DNA from: Kalmusia sp. IMI 367209
Taxonomy: Eukaryota; Ascomycota; Dothideomycetes; Pleosporales; Didymosphaeriaceae
Length of the DNA stretch: 64,000 bases
Reading direction: 5' to 3'
NCBI GenBank assembly: GCA_027946365.1
Contig: JAPEUQ010000001.1
Coordinates: 3,348,001-3,412,000, forward strand
Shown here one piece after another: positions 45,456 through 57,456 of the stretch (positions are counted from its first letter, which is position 1; each line of letters opens with the position of its first letter). The notes beneath the pieces were generated by a model. The model saw nothing but the letters and a program-made list of their open reading frames with translations, ran no database searches and was not told the DNA's origin. Both the position numbers and the translations under genes were made by a program.

Positions 45456-46575
45456 ATGTTCTCGCCCGCCGTCGGGAGAGTCGTCCGCTGCCCTAGCAGC
45501 CTGCCAGCACCCTCGGCGTGTGCCTTCGGCCGCCCAGCTGCCATCGGAGCAGCCCAGAAGCCCTTCGCCCGACCTGGCCACCAGCGGCGCTTATCGTCTT
45601 CCAAGGCGTCAATACCCCCAGATGGCTCCAACGCGAATGGGTCGAGCTCTGCGCAGCAGACGCCCGCGAGTGCCAGCAAAGCTCCTACCAGGAAGATGAC
45701 GGGGAGAGCAGGGAGGAAGCGAGCGTCGACACCTCCGGTCCCGGCGCTGAACGTACCCCATGTGCCGCCTACCGATTATCTGCAGAAGCCTGGTACGCGC
45801 ATAGAAGACACTGATTTGCTTCGAACTCTCACAGCTGATCCTATCTACAGAAGTAAAGATCTCATCCTTCTTCTCGCTCCACCGCCCCATATCGCTCGAT
45901 AAGGCTATACCACCGGTGGCCACGCATTCATCCTTCGAATCCATCTTCGCGCCACGATCTCCATTCAACCGAAGGACGACGGTAGAGAACATCCAGACGC
46001 TATCAAGTGGCATCGAAAGCTTGGAGGCTGCCTTAGCCGTCCATGAAAAACAGGCGCCTGAAGAAACACTGCAAGCCGAGGTGCAACACCTTGATGGACC
46101 ACCACAAGCCACATTGGAGGAGCTCATGTCGAAGTTCGTTCCTTTCAGGCCACCGCCGCCTCCCGTCCCTTTCGGTCAAGCAACCGAAACGCGGGCGTCA
46201 AGCAACACAGTGGAAGACGTCGCAACGACATCTCCAATCAAGCAGCGCGCTTGGAGCACCTCTGTTGTTGTGACGGAGTCTACCGATGCCTTGGGCAAGC
46301 GCACCTATTCAGCCACCACCGCACCCATGGTCGAGATCTCCATGCCTGCGGCGGAAAACGGGCAGGAGTCAGAGCAGTATGAGGTCCGCCAACCGTTTCT
46401 CGATCGCATGAGGCAACGGCAATATACAAACAACCGCAGCCGGGATAACCTGCAACGCCCGGATATGCTGGCAATCAGTGTCAAGAGGCAGAGAAAACTA
46501 AAGATGAAGAAGCACAAGTACAAGAAGCTCATGAAGAGGACGAGGCTATTGCGGAGGAAGTTAGACAGGATATAA
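45456..46575 (+). CDS. Mitochondrial small ribosomal subunit protein mS38 (Cox24/AURKAIP1 C-terminal domain)
   Basis: A mitochondrial ribosomal protein; the yeast homologue Cox24/Qri5 is needed for COX1 translation. Two exons, 45456-45792 and 45851-46575, surround a 58-nt intron (GTACGC donor, TACAG acceptor) and encode 353 residues. The first about 60 residues are rich in Arg, Ser, Ala and Pro without acidic residues, typical of a mitochondrial presequence. The long middle is low-complexity and divergent. Identification rests on the C-terminal 33 residues: MLAISVKRQRKLKMKKHKY then KKLMKRTRLLRRKL, the strongly conserved basic helix of this family. Without splicing the first frame would run into a stop at 45902; the spliced model joins YLQKPE to VKISSFFSLHRP. 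Gene confidence is high. Confidence 0.9.
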
Positions 46576-47689
46576 TAGACTTAGATGGGGTGGCGTGTTT
46601 TGCATCCGGATTGCGACGAGGCGTTCGGTAGTGCAGGGCCGACACCCGGTACCGAATGCACGTAGTCACTTCGCATCGGCGGTTAGCACTACAACAACTG
46701 CATGGGAGGAGGAATGTGGTCAGGCGATGATCTTTGCTCAGTCGGCGGACAAACGATCCAGCCTGCGACGGGCGATCTTGTTCGCATCATACCCGGGTTT
46801 CTGGAAGCATTATAGAGCACTCCTCTACTCTCATATCAATTTCTCGGGCTCTCTTGCCTGTCCCAGCATTTGTTTCGCTGCATAACAGCACATTCTCCCT
46901 TTTACTCGTGCAATACCAGCCCGCATTGTGGATAACCCTCCATATACGTTTTCTGCATGATGTTTTGTTCTTGATCGAATCGACTGGAATCTTTGTGTTT
47001 TCTGGACGTGCGAAGCCGTCTTCTGAATGGTGCAAAATCTTCGGAACGCATTGAGTTTGCGTACGTGAACGAGCCGTTGTCATGACGGCTATAGGCGTAG
47101 CGGTGTCATGTGAGACAGTACTGCGACCCGGGGTGTCGCGGGGGCCAACTTGACGCTTCGCCAACCTCAGAACAAGCAGTTCGGTAGACGCGCTCCAAAC
47201 TCTTAACAGCGGGAACTAAGGCTTACCGAAGTCGCAGACAGCAAATCATACGTCCCACCATGCCCTATACCGCATAACCGTGTGGCATCGACGCCGCCTG
47301 GGCCAATTTTCACGCCTCGCGAACAGCTGGGCGGGGGAACGCAGTCTTGTGTCGGCGCATCCAGGTGCACATTCGAGACGATGCAATCTCTCCGTGTCGT
47401 CATCCAGGGTTCGGCAAGGCTGGGCTGCATGTGTGGTGTGTTGCGTGCGCGCGGCGCATTGAGGTATAAAGCCATCAGTGTAGGCCGTGCAAACAAGGAC
47501 CATCAGCTTTCGAACACACAGCTTCGCAGTAGCATCCAGTCTTTCCTTCTATTCAGTCTTTCTTTTTGACTACTCCATTCTTTCGCCCCGGTCGGCCCAT
47601 TATTTACCATCTTTACGAGCTAGTCTCTCTTTTCAGCACTTTTCAACGTCTCTACGACTATTTCGACTGTACATTCTTCGATTGCAAAT
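46576..47689. other. Intergenic; promoter of the secreted repeat protein
   Basis: No gene supported. A pyrimidine-rich leader precedes the ATG at 47690, and a TATA-like element is noted separately. Confidence 0.5.
47465..47470 (+). promoter_or_regulatory. Candidate TATA box
   Basis: TATAAA in the context GAGGTATAAAGCC, about 220 bp before the secreted-protein ATG. A start site about 30 bp downstream would leave a leader of roughly 190 nt that is pyrimidine-rich. Position and sequence only; not tested. Confidence 0.35.
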
Positions 47690-48981
47690 ATGGTGTCCAA
47701 GGTTATCCTTCTTTCGGCGATTGTCGCCTATGTCGAGGCCCGTTTCGGCCAGGAACAGGTGCCCATCCAGGCTATCTCTGCGGTCCAGGGTGGTGACCCA
47801 GGTGCCGCTGCTACTAGTGCCGGTGGAGCTATCAGCGACCTTTTGGGTGCGGCCAACTCTTGCGCCAAGGTATGTTCGCGCCTCATCTCATCCAATAGAG
47901 CCTCAACTAACTATTTCAGCTTGCTACTGCCGACAAGATCGTCTCCGAGCTCGGTGGCGGCGCCGATGCCATTGCTGCCGCCATTGGCATGGTGACTGCG
48001 GAGAAGAACACCAACCCCTTCGCCAACGGCAACGTCCAGAACGTCTGCGGTGACCCATCTCTCCCGGCCACCCCTGAACTCCGCGGCATCACCCCGCTCA
48101 TCGACCCTGATGTCGACACCGACGGTGCCGTCGCTGCTCTTAGCAAGCAGACTGCCGCTAGCCCCCTCAACGCTGATGGCTTGAGTGTGTTTGATCTCCT
48201 TGACCAGGCTGGCTTCGGTAACATCGTTGCTTCTCAGGCTGCTGCTGGCGGTGCGGCCGCTGGTGGAAACGCGAATGCCAACCAGGGAAACCAGAACCAG
48301 GATCAGAACGCTGGAAACGCGAACGCTGGCAATGCAACTGCTGAGGCTGGAAACAACAACGCCGACGCTGGCAACAACGCCGACGCTGGTAACAACGCTG
48401 ACAACTCGGACGCTGCCTGCGATGCTGGAAACGCAGCTGACGACTCTGCTGACGCCGGAAACGCGAGCCAGGACGCCGGCAACGCAGACCAGAACGCTGG
48501 CAATGCCGGTAACGCTGCGAACAGCACTGCCGACGCGGGCAACAATGCCAACGCAGGCAACGGTGCCGCCGCCACCGCCGGCTCCATCCTCACCGGCGAC
48601 GAAGACTTCGGCCAATGCCAGCCGACCATCATCTTCGAAGCGGGCCAAAACGGCCGCAAAGCCGACGAATTCACCTTCCAGATCGCAGACGAGCTCGCCC
48701 GCGGCGGCCAGCAGGATGCCCTCAACCCCAACATCATCACCAATGCTCTGTGCAACCAGCTCACCAACGTGTGCAATGCTAACGCCGCTGCCGTCGCCAC
48801 CTGCGAGCAGGCCAAGCAGCTCGTTGCCGACGCGGGCACGCGCGACAAGAGCACCGCCGACCTGTTCAACACTGCGCTTGGATTCGCCGGCTTCGTGACC
48901 AACCCGGATGGTGGCCCTGCTGACAAGACTGCTGCTGCTGGTGCGGCTAAGAGGAGCATGAGGCGCGGTCTGAGGATCTAG
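47690..48981 (+). CDS. Secreted Asn/Ala/Gly/Asp-repeat protein (fungal cell-wall/surface-type)
   Basis: Two exons (47690-47869, 47920-48981) encode 413 residues. The N-terminus MVSKVILLSAIVAYVEARFG looks like a signal peptide with a short basic start and hydrophobic core. A conserved-looking globular part follows, with AISDLLGAANSCAKLATADK rebuilt across the intron, SELGGGADAIAAAIGMVTAE and NPFANGNVQNVCGDPSLPAT. I recall this block from uncharacterised secreted proteins of filamentous ascomycetes. Residues about 178-280 are a low-complexity array of AGN, DAGN and ADAGN units. A second Cys-containing domain (FGQCQPTIIFEAGQNGRKAD, then LCNQLTNVCNANAAAV) closes the protein. No GPI-anchor tail is apparent. 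Likely extracellular or wall-associated; the function is unknown. Spurious long antisense frames occur across the repeat. Confidence 0.88.
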
Positions 48982-50999
48982 ATCACTTCTAGATCATAGC
49001 GAAGGAACTTGGTGGGAGACATGGGTTGGGGGTTACATAGCAAGGTAGAAAATTTGGGGTAGGAGGGGAGGAGATTATACCAGAGCTTACGAGCATCTTT
49101 TTCTTTTCTTGACTGTATTGTGTTGTACGATTAAGAGAAGATCAACTCTTTGAGAGTACGAATACTATGATTGCGATTTTTTACGCATAACTGTCTATTC
49201 CTTGCATTTGTGGTATGGTGCTGTTGCTTGTGAATTCGCTCGTCTCCACTCTTCTAGCCGGTCGTGGTATTGGGTGCCAAGGAGGTAGGCAGTGACTAAC
49301 ATGAGGGTATATCTGTCACTAGATGTACTATAGATTGAGGTCTACTAGCATGTATCAACACCCCTGCTCCACGAGGCTGGCCTGGAATAAGCAGCTATAA
49401 ACAGCTATAATCATAGGATCAAAAAGCACAACCAATATCGATGGTAAAGGCACAGGATGAGTGAAGCATGTAGTTGTCAGGCAGGACATAGGGCGAGTGA
49501 TGTAACGAGAATGCTGTGACTCTAACTGGTATGTGGCAGTGGTGGCCAACATTGCAATTAACATTCTTACCACAGACAGACAGTCCATGGTCAAATGGAG
49601 AGACATTTTAGGGGTGGGAAGACCATGTCTGCTGGATCCATGGTTTTAGGGATCCCGGGCTCGGCAACATGACATACTTGCGTTAAGCTTTTTCGTCATA
49701 CATACTCGAGTTCAGCTCTTGATGTACTCTTTTTGGAAAATCTTGTTCTGCGTGAGATGTGGTAGGAAGAAGTGGGGTGATGTGTGCGCCTTTTATACTT
49801 CCCATGATAATTTCGTCGATGATGTATATAGTCTTTCAAAGTGATGACGCTGATGCTCATCATGAAGTTCCCATATTTTCAACGAGCCGTGGAATTACTC
49901 ACAGCTACTCAGAAGTTTTGAATAGGGGGGCATCTCCACAACCCAGAGTCCGCAATATTGGACAAAGCACCTATTTTAGAGCCCACATCGGCTGAGAGAT
50001 TAAATGCTTTCGGGCACCGCACATATTATGCATATCTTCTATTTTAGAAACATACGCCCTTTCCAGTGACCCTTGTGCCTCGAAAGAAATGGTAGTGAGG
50101 AAGAGGAAAGAGGCGCGGCAGGGGGCTTTTATACTGCCTTCTAAGGAACTCATCGCTCGTAGTAGTGTATTTGCGATGCTCACCATCAAGATCGTATATT
50201 CTACATCGATACTCGGTCATCTTTTCGAAGGTCTTTCCTTTCGAGAAGAAAGAAGCATATCGGCTTGGGGCAGAGGTTTTAGAGACCAGCGGCAGCGCCG
50301 CATTCATCTGCTGGATATCGAATTTTGGATCGTTCCGTAAGGTGTTGACTTCTTTTAGTGCTGCACAAGTAGCAGTGTTGTAAATGAGGAAAGTGGTAGT
50401 AGGTGCTTTTCATATATGGGCTATTTGGTTTTATGGTAGCTGAGACGAAAAAAGGGAAAAGTGTCATTTTAGTCTTGGTGATTATGAATTATCAAAAGCA
50501 TTCCTTCCTCTGGTCGTGCTGACCCTGACGCGGCCTTGTTGGTTTCTTCGATGAGTAGCAAGCAACAGAGTATCCTATGGTAGGTGTTTGCATCCATGAA
50601 TTGCTATGCTTGACCAAATTAGAAACTTATCATCACTTACGCAAATTTTCCCCTCAAAGTTCCTTTCCTTCTCTTCCATGGCTTGGAGGTACAATAAAAC
50701 ACGTGGATTTCAATCGCGAAGCTGGGTTGCTATCCCCACCAGGTCAATATGTAAGCAAATTTAGATGCCACACATACCAGTAAGCAAGCACTCTCATTAA
50801 GGTGGAGCCCAGCTTTCAGCACGCATCACGTCATTTTTCGTATCTTTTTCTTACACAATCAGTTTAAGTATTGTAAGGATCAACCTCGTTTGATTACAGA
50901 GCCGCTTCGTAGTCGATAGACTGGTTATAATTGCACGACACTTGCTGATTTAGCCCTTGAATAGAGTCCTCATTTCAACAAGCTCGACACATTTCTATT
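48982..50999. other. Non-coding stretch with a possible minus-strand relic
   Basis: No intact gene. On the minus strand at about 50320-50130 a coding-like segment (FDIQQMNAALPLVSKTSAPS, then KTFEKMTEYRCRIYDLDGE) stands out from its surroundings but I cannot name its family, and it breaks off in both directions. Confidence 0.4.
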
Positions 51000-51645
51000 G
51001 CCTCAATTAGGAGTCAGAGACGCAGAGACCGTTTATGGCGACCACCGGTTCTTCATCTCAACCTTTGGTGCCGCTATACAATTCCTGAGCTCGATTGGTA
51101 GCCACGAGTAATGGGGTCTCACACCTTTCCGCAGTGGAAGGGTTGGACCGAAGAAACAAATTAGCAAATCTTCGACTTAGAGCAAAATCATCGAACGGGA
51201 AATGACCTTGGGTTGCACGTCTTCATCGTCGAGAGAGAGTTGCCAGCTGAGGAAACCAAAACTGTTGACCTGAGCCTAGTACATTACCATGTTGCCATAG
51301 ACGGCAGCCGCTTCTTATATGTCGCAGAACCACTTGTGTGTGAGAGATGATGAATTCTAGGACACCGTTCACGTTGAGGTCATGGTAACAGACAGGCGCA
51401 CTGGCGCTCTGCGTCGTGGTGCGGGATCAGCGCTGATCGATAGCATTTGTAACTATAGCCGCGGTCGAGGAAAGAGAGCACTTTATCTGGACGGGTGGGC
51501 ACGCAATGAGTGGAGATTGATTAGGGTTGCCCTCATTTTCCATGTCAGGCTAGGAACCGACTTGAGATTCCTGGCACAGATTCTACGAACAACAAAGTTT
51601 TCAGACAGTGGGTGATTTTAGTGCCTAGAGCTAATAATACGGCCT
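51000..51645 (+). pseudogene. Broken GNAT-family acetyltransferase
   Basis: Readable blocks in order: RFFISTFGAAIQFLSSIGSHE, then stop TAA 51109-51111, QWKGWTEETN, stop TAG 51162-51164, LHVFIVERELPAEETKTVDL and SRFLYVAEPLV. A TGA at 51348-51350 follows, then VMVTDRRTGALRRGAGSALI, which contains the GNAT acetyl-CoA-binding R/Q-x-x-G-x-G/A pattern, YLDGWARNEWRLIR, an intron-like gap and FYEQQSFQTVGDF at the end. Homologous-looking protein continues on both sides of each stop, so this is a decayed gene rather than a chance frame. Intact members transfer acetyl groups to amines; substrate unknown. Confidence 0.75.
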
Positions 51646-52793
51646 GGTAGGGTTCACCCATGCGAACATATATCTAGAAGCGCCGAAGTAGAATAGTTGA
51701 TGTAATATAGAACCTTACAAGACAGTAAGTGACCAGAAGATTTCAACGTGAAAGTCAAATACTACTAGTTCAAACAGTGGAGTTTCGCTATTCGGAGCTC
51801 GGTTTGTTTGTATAATAATCGAGACCTGGGTTTCTTACAGCCATAAAAAATTGGAACCTATTGTGCTGGAGAAAATGTCCTGAACAAAATGACGGTCGTT
51901 GGTGGCTAGAATGCAGGATCGATATTTTAGAAAGTGCATAGTGAGAGAGCTTGAGCCAGCTATTGGACATGTACCAGTGAAAACCCTTACCCCAGGGGGA
52001 TATACATACATTTGTTTGCTTTACATCTTTCGCTACTCAAACTATCTCCATAGTTTCACTTCCCCCGGCTATGTGGTATTTACTAATAATGATCTCGTTG
52101 ACCTGAAAAATTAGCCTTGGCTCCCCATATCAAGGCATTTATTCTGCAAATTGTATCTCGATCAGTAAGACTCTGCAATTTACGAGGTCTAGGTCAGGCG
52201 TCGGCGGACCAATCGATTTCGTTCTGGATCGGGGTGTGCCAAGCCGGTGTGTTTCTACACGTGTTTTGCATAGTCACGTGAGTGCCGGCTTTTGGGCTCC
52301 AGAACGATTACTCAGCAAGGCGCTATGCCGCAACCGCATAGCCCTTGCAACCTCTCATGCCCGACGTGTATAACATGCGTCGGCCGAAAATGTTTCACCA
52401 CTACATCCATGCATACTCGCCGACGCCACGTTGGTCAGACCCAGAACACTTGGACTGCAGCCTGCAGGAACCTCATTCTTTGGAAATAATCCCTGCTCGC
52501 AAATGGATCTTGCATATTCATGCATGGCCTCGAGTCCGTAGGATCGGTCCTGCTACCATGGTAGTGTTGGCATTGTAGAAGCTAGGGAGAAAGCCCGCAA
52601 GTAAGCTGAGATGAAGCTGGAACGCCAGCGCCGGACGCTTGAGCGTCGCTTCAGCCTATCTCGCGATCTAAGCCGACTGCTAGGCTCAACTACAAGCGAT
52701 ATACACCAATGGCCCCACTATCATGTAGTGCATTCTCTCCAGCGCCCGCAATCTTGCGAAGTTTCGAGTTGAATTACTACTACATGCTCCAAA
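51646..52793. other. Left boundary of the metabolic cluster; acyltransferase promoter
   Basis: No gene supported. Contains the TCGGCCGA site at 52380 and a one-mismatch copy TCGGCGGA at 52201-52208. Short plus-strand frames at 52292-52578 lack family features. Confidence 0.5.
52380..52387. promoter_or_regulatory. Candidate cluster-regulator site TCGGCCGA (copy 1)
   Basis: Perfect 8-bp palindrome 407 bp upstream of the acyltransferase ATG. CGG-containing palindromes are the usual target shape of Zn2Cys6 regulators. Role is inferred from recurrence at the other cluster promoters. Confidence 0.45.
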
Positions 52794-54753
52794 ATGATCA
52801 CTCAGGTCGTCTCACGCTTCGTTCGAGCTACCGGGGCTCGTGACGCTGCTCGAAGAGTGCCAGAGCTGCGGAAATCGTCGACAACATATCGCAACAATGG
52901 GCTCACTCCTTTGCCACGACCAATTCGTAGAATTCCCCTAATCCCGGTCTCGCGACTGTTGACTTGGGCAGAATCTAGACGTCTACAGCAATCCCCGTCT
53001 GCCACGCGAGGTTTTCCAAGATACGCAAGTAGTGCAGCTGAAGCTAGAGTCGAAGAAGAGTTTGATCATGCATGGGAGATTGGAGAAGAAGAGGCCGTTG
53101 AAGGAAAGCCATGGAGGAGAGTCCCAAGTGTCGATGCAAACGTCATTCGAAGACTGGGTAGTGTGTGAGTACTGTCCAGCGGTGCATCTTTTCTAGGAAA
53201 GGGCTACTGACTGACAACGATACAGTGAATCCTACCAGCTAGCATTGCAAAGCCTCGATCAGATGCGAGCCAACATATTGGCATATCGTTACAAGTTGCC
53301 TCCACGACTAGTCTCTCAGACATCGGAGTCAGAGTTGATTCGCACATTCGAGAGAGCAGTCGCTCGCCTTGCATTAAAACACCCAAATTTACATATCGGT
53401 ATCGTTGGCGAGCATACCGATAGGCCTAGTTGGGTGCGTCTGGACAGTCTTGACATGCGATATCACATTGAATGGAGGGTTATCAAAGGAAGTGTCGAAC
53501 ATCTGCAGAAAGATTTCCAAGACATCTGTTACAAAGAGCTCGACACAAAGTTTACCAACTACCGAACTACGCCAGGATGGAGACTCAAGGTTCTACGTCA
53601 AGAAGGTGGAGATTCCATTGAAGTGCTGCTTGTGCTCAATCATACCAACATGGATGGGGGAAGTGCAAGGACATTCCACAGGGACTTACTCCAGTTTCTT
53701 CAAGATGATCCCCAGCTGCCTCAAGATTTGCCACTACGAGATCATATTCTGGCACTCCCAATGGATTCAACCGCGCAGCTCAGTCCCCCAGCAGAAGACC
53801 TTGTTGCTTTTCCTGTAGATCCAAGCGCTATGAAATACTATTTGCAACAGGAAGTGCGCACACCAGCATCAAAGTATCCCAGAACCCCAACTCAAGCACT
53901 CTGGGCTCCAATCGCTGCGGCACCATTCAAGACACAATTTCGAACGATCACCATCCCCAAAGATATCCTCTCGCGGCTAGTTGAGGCTTGCCGTCATCAC
54001 AAAACCACACTCACGGGTCTGCTCCACGCCCTCATCTTTGTCTCTCTTTCCCCTCTCCTTGGACCTTCTCAAGCCTCGGCCTTCGAATCTCTGACTGCCA
54101 TAGACCTTCGGCGTTTCCTTCCGTCAGGCCACCCTTCATACCCATGGTGCAATCCTGTCCGTGCGATGAACAACTATGTAACGATCCAAAACCACATCTT
54201 TGATGAGGACTCTGTTGAGCGACTGAACACGTTGATTTCGCCAGAAGGAACAGAACGTTTCCAATCTGGACCCCTAATGGAGCTCATGTGGACTGCAGCA
54301 CGACAAGTGCGCGGCGACCTGGAAGCCAAGCTGGAACAGGGACTACATAATGATATGAATGGATTCGCGCAGGTCGTCAGCGACTGGCGTGCACAACTTA
54401 GTGAAGAGGCTCGCCGACCTAGGCGCACTTCGTGGGTCATTACGAACCTAGGTTTAATTGACGGAAACTCTACCGACTCTTCACACTCCATTGACCAAAT
54501 CGATGCCTGGGCTATCACCCGCACACAATTTATCATGTGTGCTAACGTCGTTGCTTCAGCAATTGGCGTTTCAACCGCCGCAGTCAAGGGCGGAGATTTG
54601 ATCATCACCTGTGCATGGCAGGATTGTGTAATAGACAAGAAACTGGGAGACGCCTTTGTGACGAGTTTAGAGATTTGGTTGAAATTCACATCAAGGTATT
54701 CAGGAGGTTGGCCAGCTCCAGGACCGAGAGGTGCAGCTACACAGTTTCCTTGA
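52794..54753 (+). CDS. Alcohol acetyltransferase / acyl-CoA-dependent acyltransferase (PF07247-like)
   Basis: BAHD/condensation-fold enzyme that transfers an acyl group from acyl-CoA to an alcohol or amine. Two exons (52794-53164, 53226-54753; 61-nt intron with GTGAGT) encode 632 residues. The catalytic HxxxD motif reads NHTNMDGG, with H263 and D267. Downstream landmarks include RTITIPKDILSRLVEACRHH, TTLTGLLHALIFVSLSPLLG and SWVITNLGLIDG. The first 80 residues are unusually rich in Arg, Pro and Ser with very few acids, resembling a mitochondrial presequence and atypical for this family. The start at 52794 is the first ATG of the open frame; a shorter start is possible but the intron position argues exon 1 is coding. 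It is the first gene of the tailoring cluster, same strand as the adjacent P450. Probable role: O-acylation of the pathway product (inference). Confidence 0.85.
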
Positions 54754-55564
54754 TTTGATATACCATATGCCGGAGTCGTTATTTTTGTACAACTTGTATT
54801 CATTGTTTCAGATTAGGTGTAAAAATTTGACATGAGCATTATCTTACAGTTAATCCGTATCATGAAGTAACATGAAGTAACACGCATGATCAGTCGTTTC
54901 GCATCAGTCTCTGTTCCTGATCTCTCAAAGGACATTCGATCGTCGAGACACATAGAGTCATCGAACGCGCACGTAGCCCAATGATTTCATCAATTTCTAT
55001 TCATTAACAACCATCGCTGCACATGTAGAGGGATTGATAACGAAGTACCCTTCTATTTTTGGTACACGGATGTACGCTAGCATAGAGTGTAACGGAACAG
55101 TGAAGAAAGGGGCTCGCATCTGCGGGACGCAGGTGTGGCGTACATCTTACAGGGTTAGCCCGGCGCCGCGTTCGGGCTTACAGATTTCGGCCGAAGAAAG
55201 ACCATTATGGTAGGCCCGAAGGGGTGGGCGTACTTACATGACGGTCAGGTGATACGGCGCCCAAAACGCATTGTACCAACGATTTAGCTCGCTTCCGTGG
55301 ATGTGCCTCGCGAGTAGAGCCGAGGCGGATCCACTTGTCTATTGCGAACACCGGGAAGCTAACGTCAAACAGTTTCATCGATGAATCTCTGCACACGCGG
55401 AGAAGCGTCTATCATATGCAACGCAAAATTCCGTCAGCAATGATAGTGGGGCCAGACCGCTTCCTACCAGAGTCAGTGGATTTGTATTTCCAAGTTGGCC
55501 ATGGTATATAGCATATACAGCTGATTCCCACGCAAATTATCTATTCCACTGACACAAACACACA
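54754..55564. other. Intergenic; promoter of the first P450
   Basis: No gene. Contains a TCGGCCGA palindrome (55187-55194) and a TATATAG-like element near 55504-55510. Confidence 0.5.
55187..55194. promoter_or_regulatory. Candidate cluster-regulator site TCGGCCGA (copy 2)
   Basis: Perfect palindrome in the context ATTTCGGCCGAAG, 371 bp upstream of the P450 ATG. Same 8-mer and similar distance as the other two cluster promoters. Confidence 0.45.
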
Positions 55565-57456
55565 ATGGCCTCGTCACTTCAGACTGCCGTATCGTCCGTG
55601 ACGAGCAGTATTGCACCACTGTTAGTGCTCGCTGCTGGAGGTTTTGCCGCCTATCATGTTGTTAGGTTACTATACAATGTCTACTTCCACCCATTGAGTC
55701 ACATCATCCCTGGGCCATGGCTCTCGCGTGGGTCCTACTTCCCAGAGTTTTACTACGATGTGATACGATCCGGCCGATATACAAGGAAAATAAGAGAGAT
55801 GCATGAGAAATATGGTATGCCATATTGACGCTACAGTAATACAATCCGTTAGCTCACAAGTAAACTCTAGGTCCTATCGTTCGCATCAACGCGAATGAAG
55901 TCCATTGCAGCGATCGTCGCTTCATAGATGAGATCTACGCCGGAGGAAGCAGGAAACGTGACAAGCCCATGCATCAAGTACGTGGCAGTGGCGTGTAAGT
56001 CCATGATCTAAGAGTTACTCGTCATGGAAAGTATATACAACTCGGAAGTATACTGACGCTAGATCTGTTGTTTAGCGCCGAACACGCAACCTTCTCTACT
56101 ACCGACCATGAGACCCATCGCATGCGACGAGCCGCGCTTAACAAATTTTTCTCTCGTGCTCAAGTTTCACGCCTCGAGCCCACAGTACGCGAACTTGCCG
56201 AACAACTCTGTGATAAGATCTTGAAAGTGGGAAAAGAGGGACCCTTTGATGTCACCACGGCATTGAGTCTTTTCACCACCGATGTTATCACTGGTTACTG
56301 CTTGGGGGAGAACCTCGGTCTCATCGCGCAGGAAGGCTGGGAACCAAATTTCCGAGAGCCCCTTTATGCGCAGTTAAAGCTTGTGTATCTGTTTCGGTTC
56401 CTTCCCTGGCTGAAGCACGCGGGCTTTGCCATGGCAATGTGAGGCGCTATGATTCTGACTTATAAGTATGCACAGACTAATGCACGAGAAAGGTTTACCA
56501 GGCGTCTATCCGAAGACATGGAAACGTTGTTCAACGTACTAATTGTAAGGTTCCCCCACAACAGTTCATATTTCGCACCTCCGGCTTACATCTTCAACAG
56601 GTTGACATGCCCAACTATGTCAAGTCAGCGCAAGTGAAGGTTGATAAAGGTGTTGATGATGGTAGGACAGTCTTTGGATCTGTCCTGCAATCAAATCTAC
56701 CAATGAAAGAGAAGTCCCATCAACGACTAGTAGAAGAAGGCTTTTCGCTCTTCGTCGCCGGAACCGAGACAGTCAGCTGGGCTTTGACAGTTGTCACTTA
56801 CCATCTCCTCACACGACCCGATATTCTGAAGAAGGTTACTGAAGAAGTACGGTCAGTCTCTGACAAGTCGGGAGAATTGCCAAACTGGGCGGCGCTTGAG
56901 AAACTTCCGTATCTTGGAGCCGTTATATACGAGGGTCTACGACTCTCGTATGGCCTTGCTGGTCGAACCGCTCGTGTCGCTCCAGATGAAGACCTGGTAT
57001 ATCGTGGTGACTGGACACAAAAGGGAAATAATTCGTCGAAGCATGTTGAATACGTGATCCCGAGAGGCTCGGCTATTGGAATGTCCGCTGTCGTGACCCA
57101 TCATGATGAGGAAATCTACGCGAACTCCCACGCTTTCATTCCGGAGCGATGGTTGGATGAGAACAACCAGCACAGGAAGGAGCTTGATCGCGCACTCCTC
57201 TCATTCTCGAAAGGAAGTCGCGGATGCATTGGTATCAAGTGAGTACTTGTCCTTCCTTATATCGAAATAGGTGATCTAACATGACCTTAGCCTGGCTTAT
57301 TGTGAGCTGTACTTGCTTCTTGCATTACTGGTTGACCGTGTTTTCCCGCATATGGAATTATATAAGACGACGGAGACAGACATTGCCTGGGATCATGACT
57401 TCTTTAACCCCTTCCCGGTATGGGGTAGCCAAGGTGTAAGGGCGAACATCGTATAA
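55565..57456 (+). CDS. Cytochrome P450 monooxygenase (trichodiene-oxygenase-like group)
   Basis: ER-anchored haem monooxygenase. Six exons: 55565-55814, 55871-55994, 56076-56438, 56502-56544, 56601-57238 and 57291-57456, about 527 residues. A naive reading meets a TGA at 56440. A 63-nt intron (GTGAGG donor, ACTAAT branch point, TTTACCAG acceptor, 56439-56501) removes it in phase and joins FAMAM to RLSEDMETLF, which fits the family's spacing. The N-terminus has a hydrophobic anchor (LLVLAAGGFAAYHVV) and the proline hinge IPGPW. Motifs: I-helix AGTETVSW, K-helix YEGLRLSYG (ExxR), PERW, and haem loop FSKGSRGCIG with the ligand Cys at about residue 469. The sequence after the haem loop (LAYCELYLLLALLV) is typical of fungal P450s of this group. 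Oxidative step in the cluster; substrate unknown. Confidence 0.9.

Noticed and set aside
47911..48648. Long minus-strand frame of 245 codons opposite the secreted protein
   Set aside because: It is an antisense shadow of the GC-rich AGN repeat, with low-complexity Val/Ser/Gly composition and no family features.
56439..56501. In-frame TGA (56440-56442) apparently breaking the first P450
   Set aside because: A 63-nt intron with GTGAGG, an ACTAAT branch point and TTTACCAG removes the stop in phase and gives normal P450 spacing, so the gene is treated as intact.
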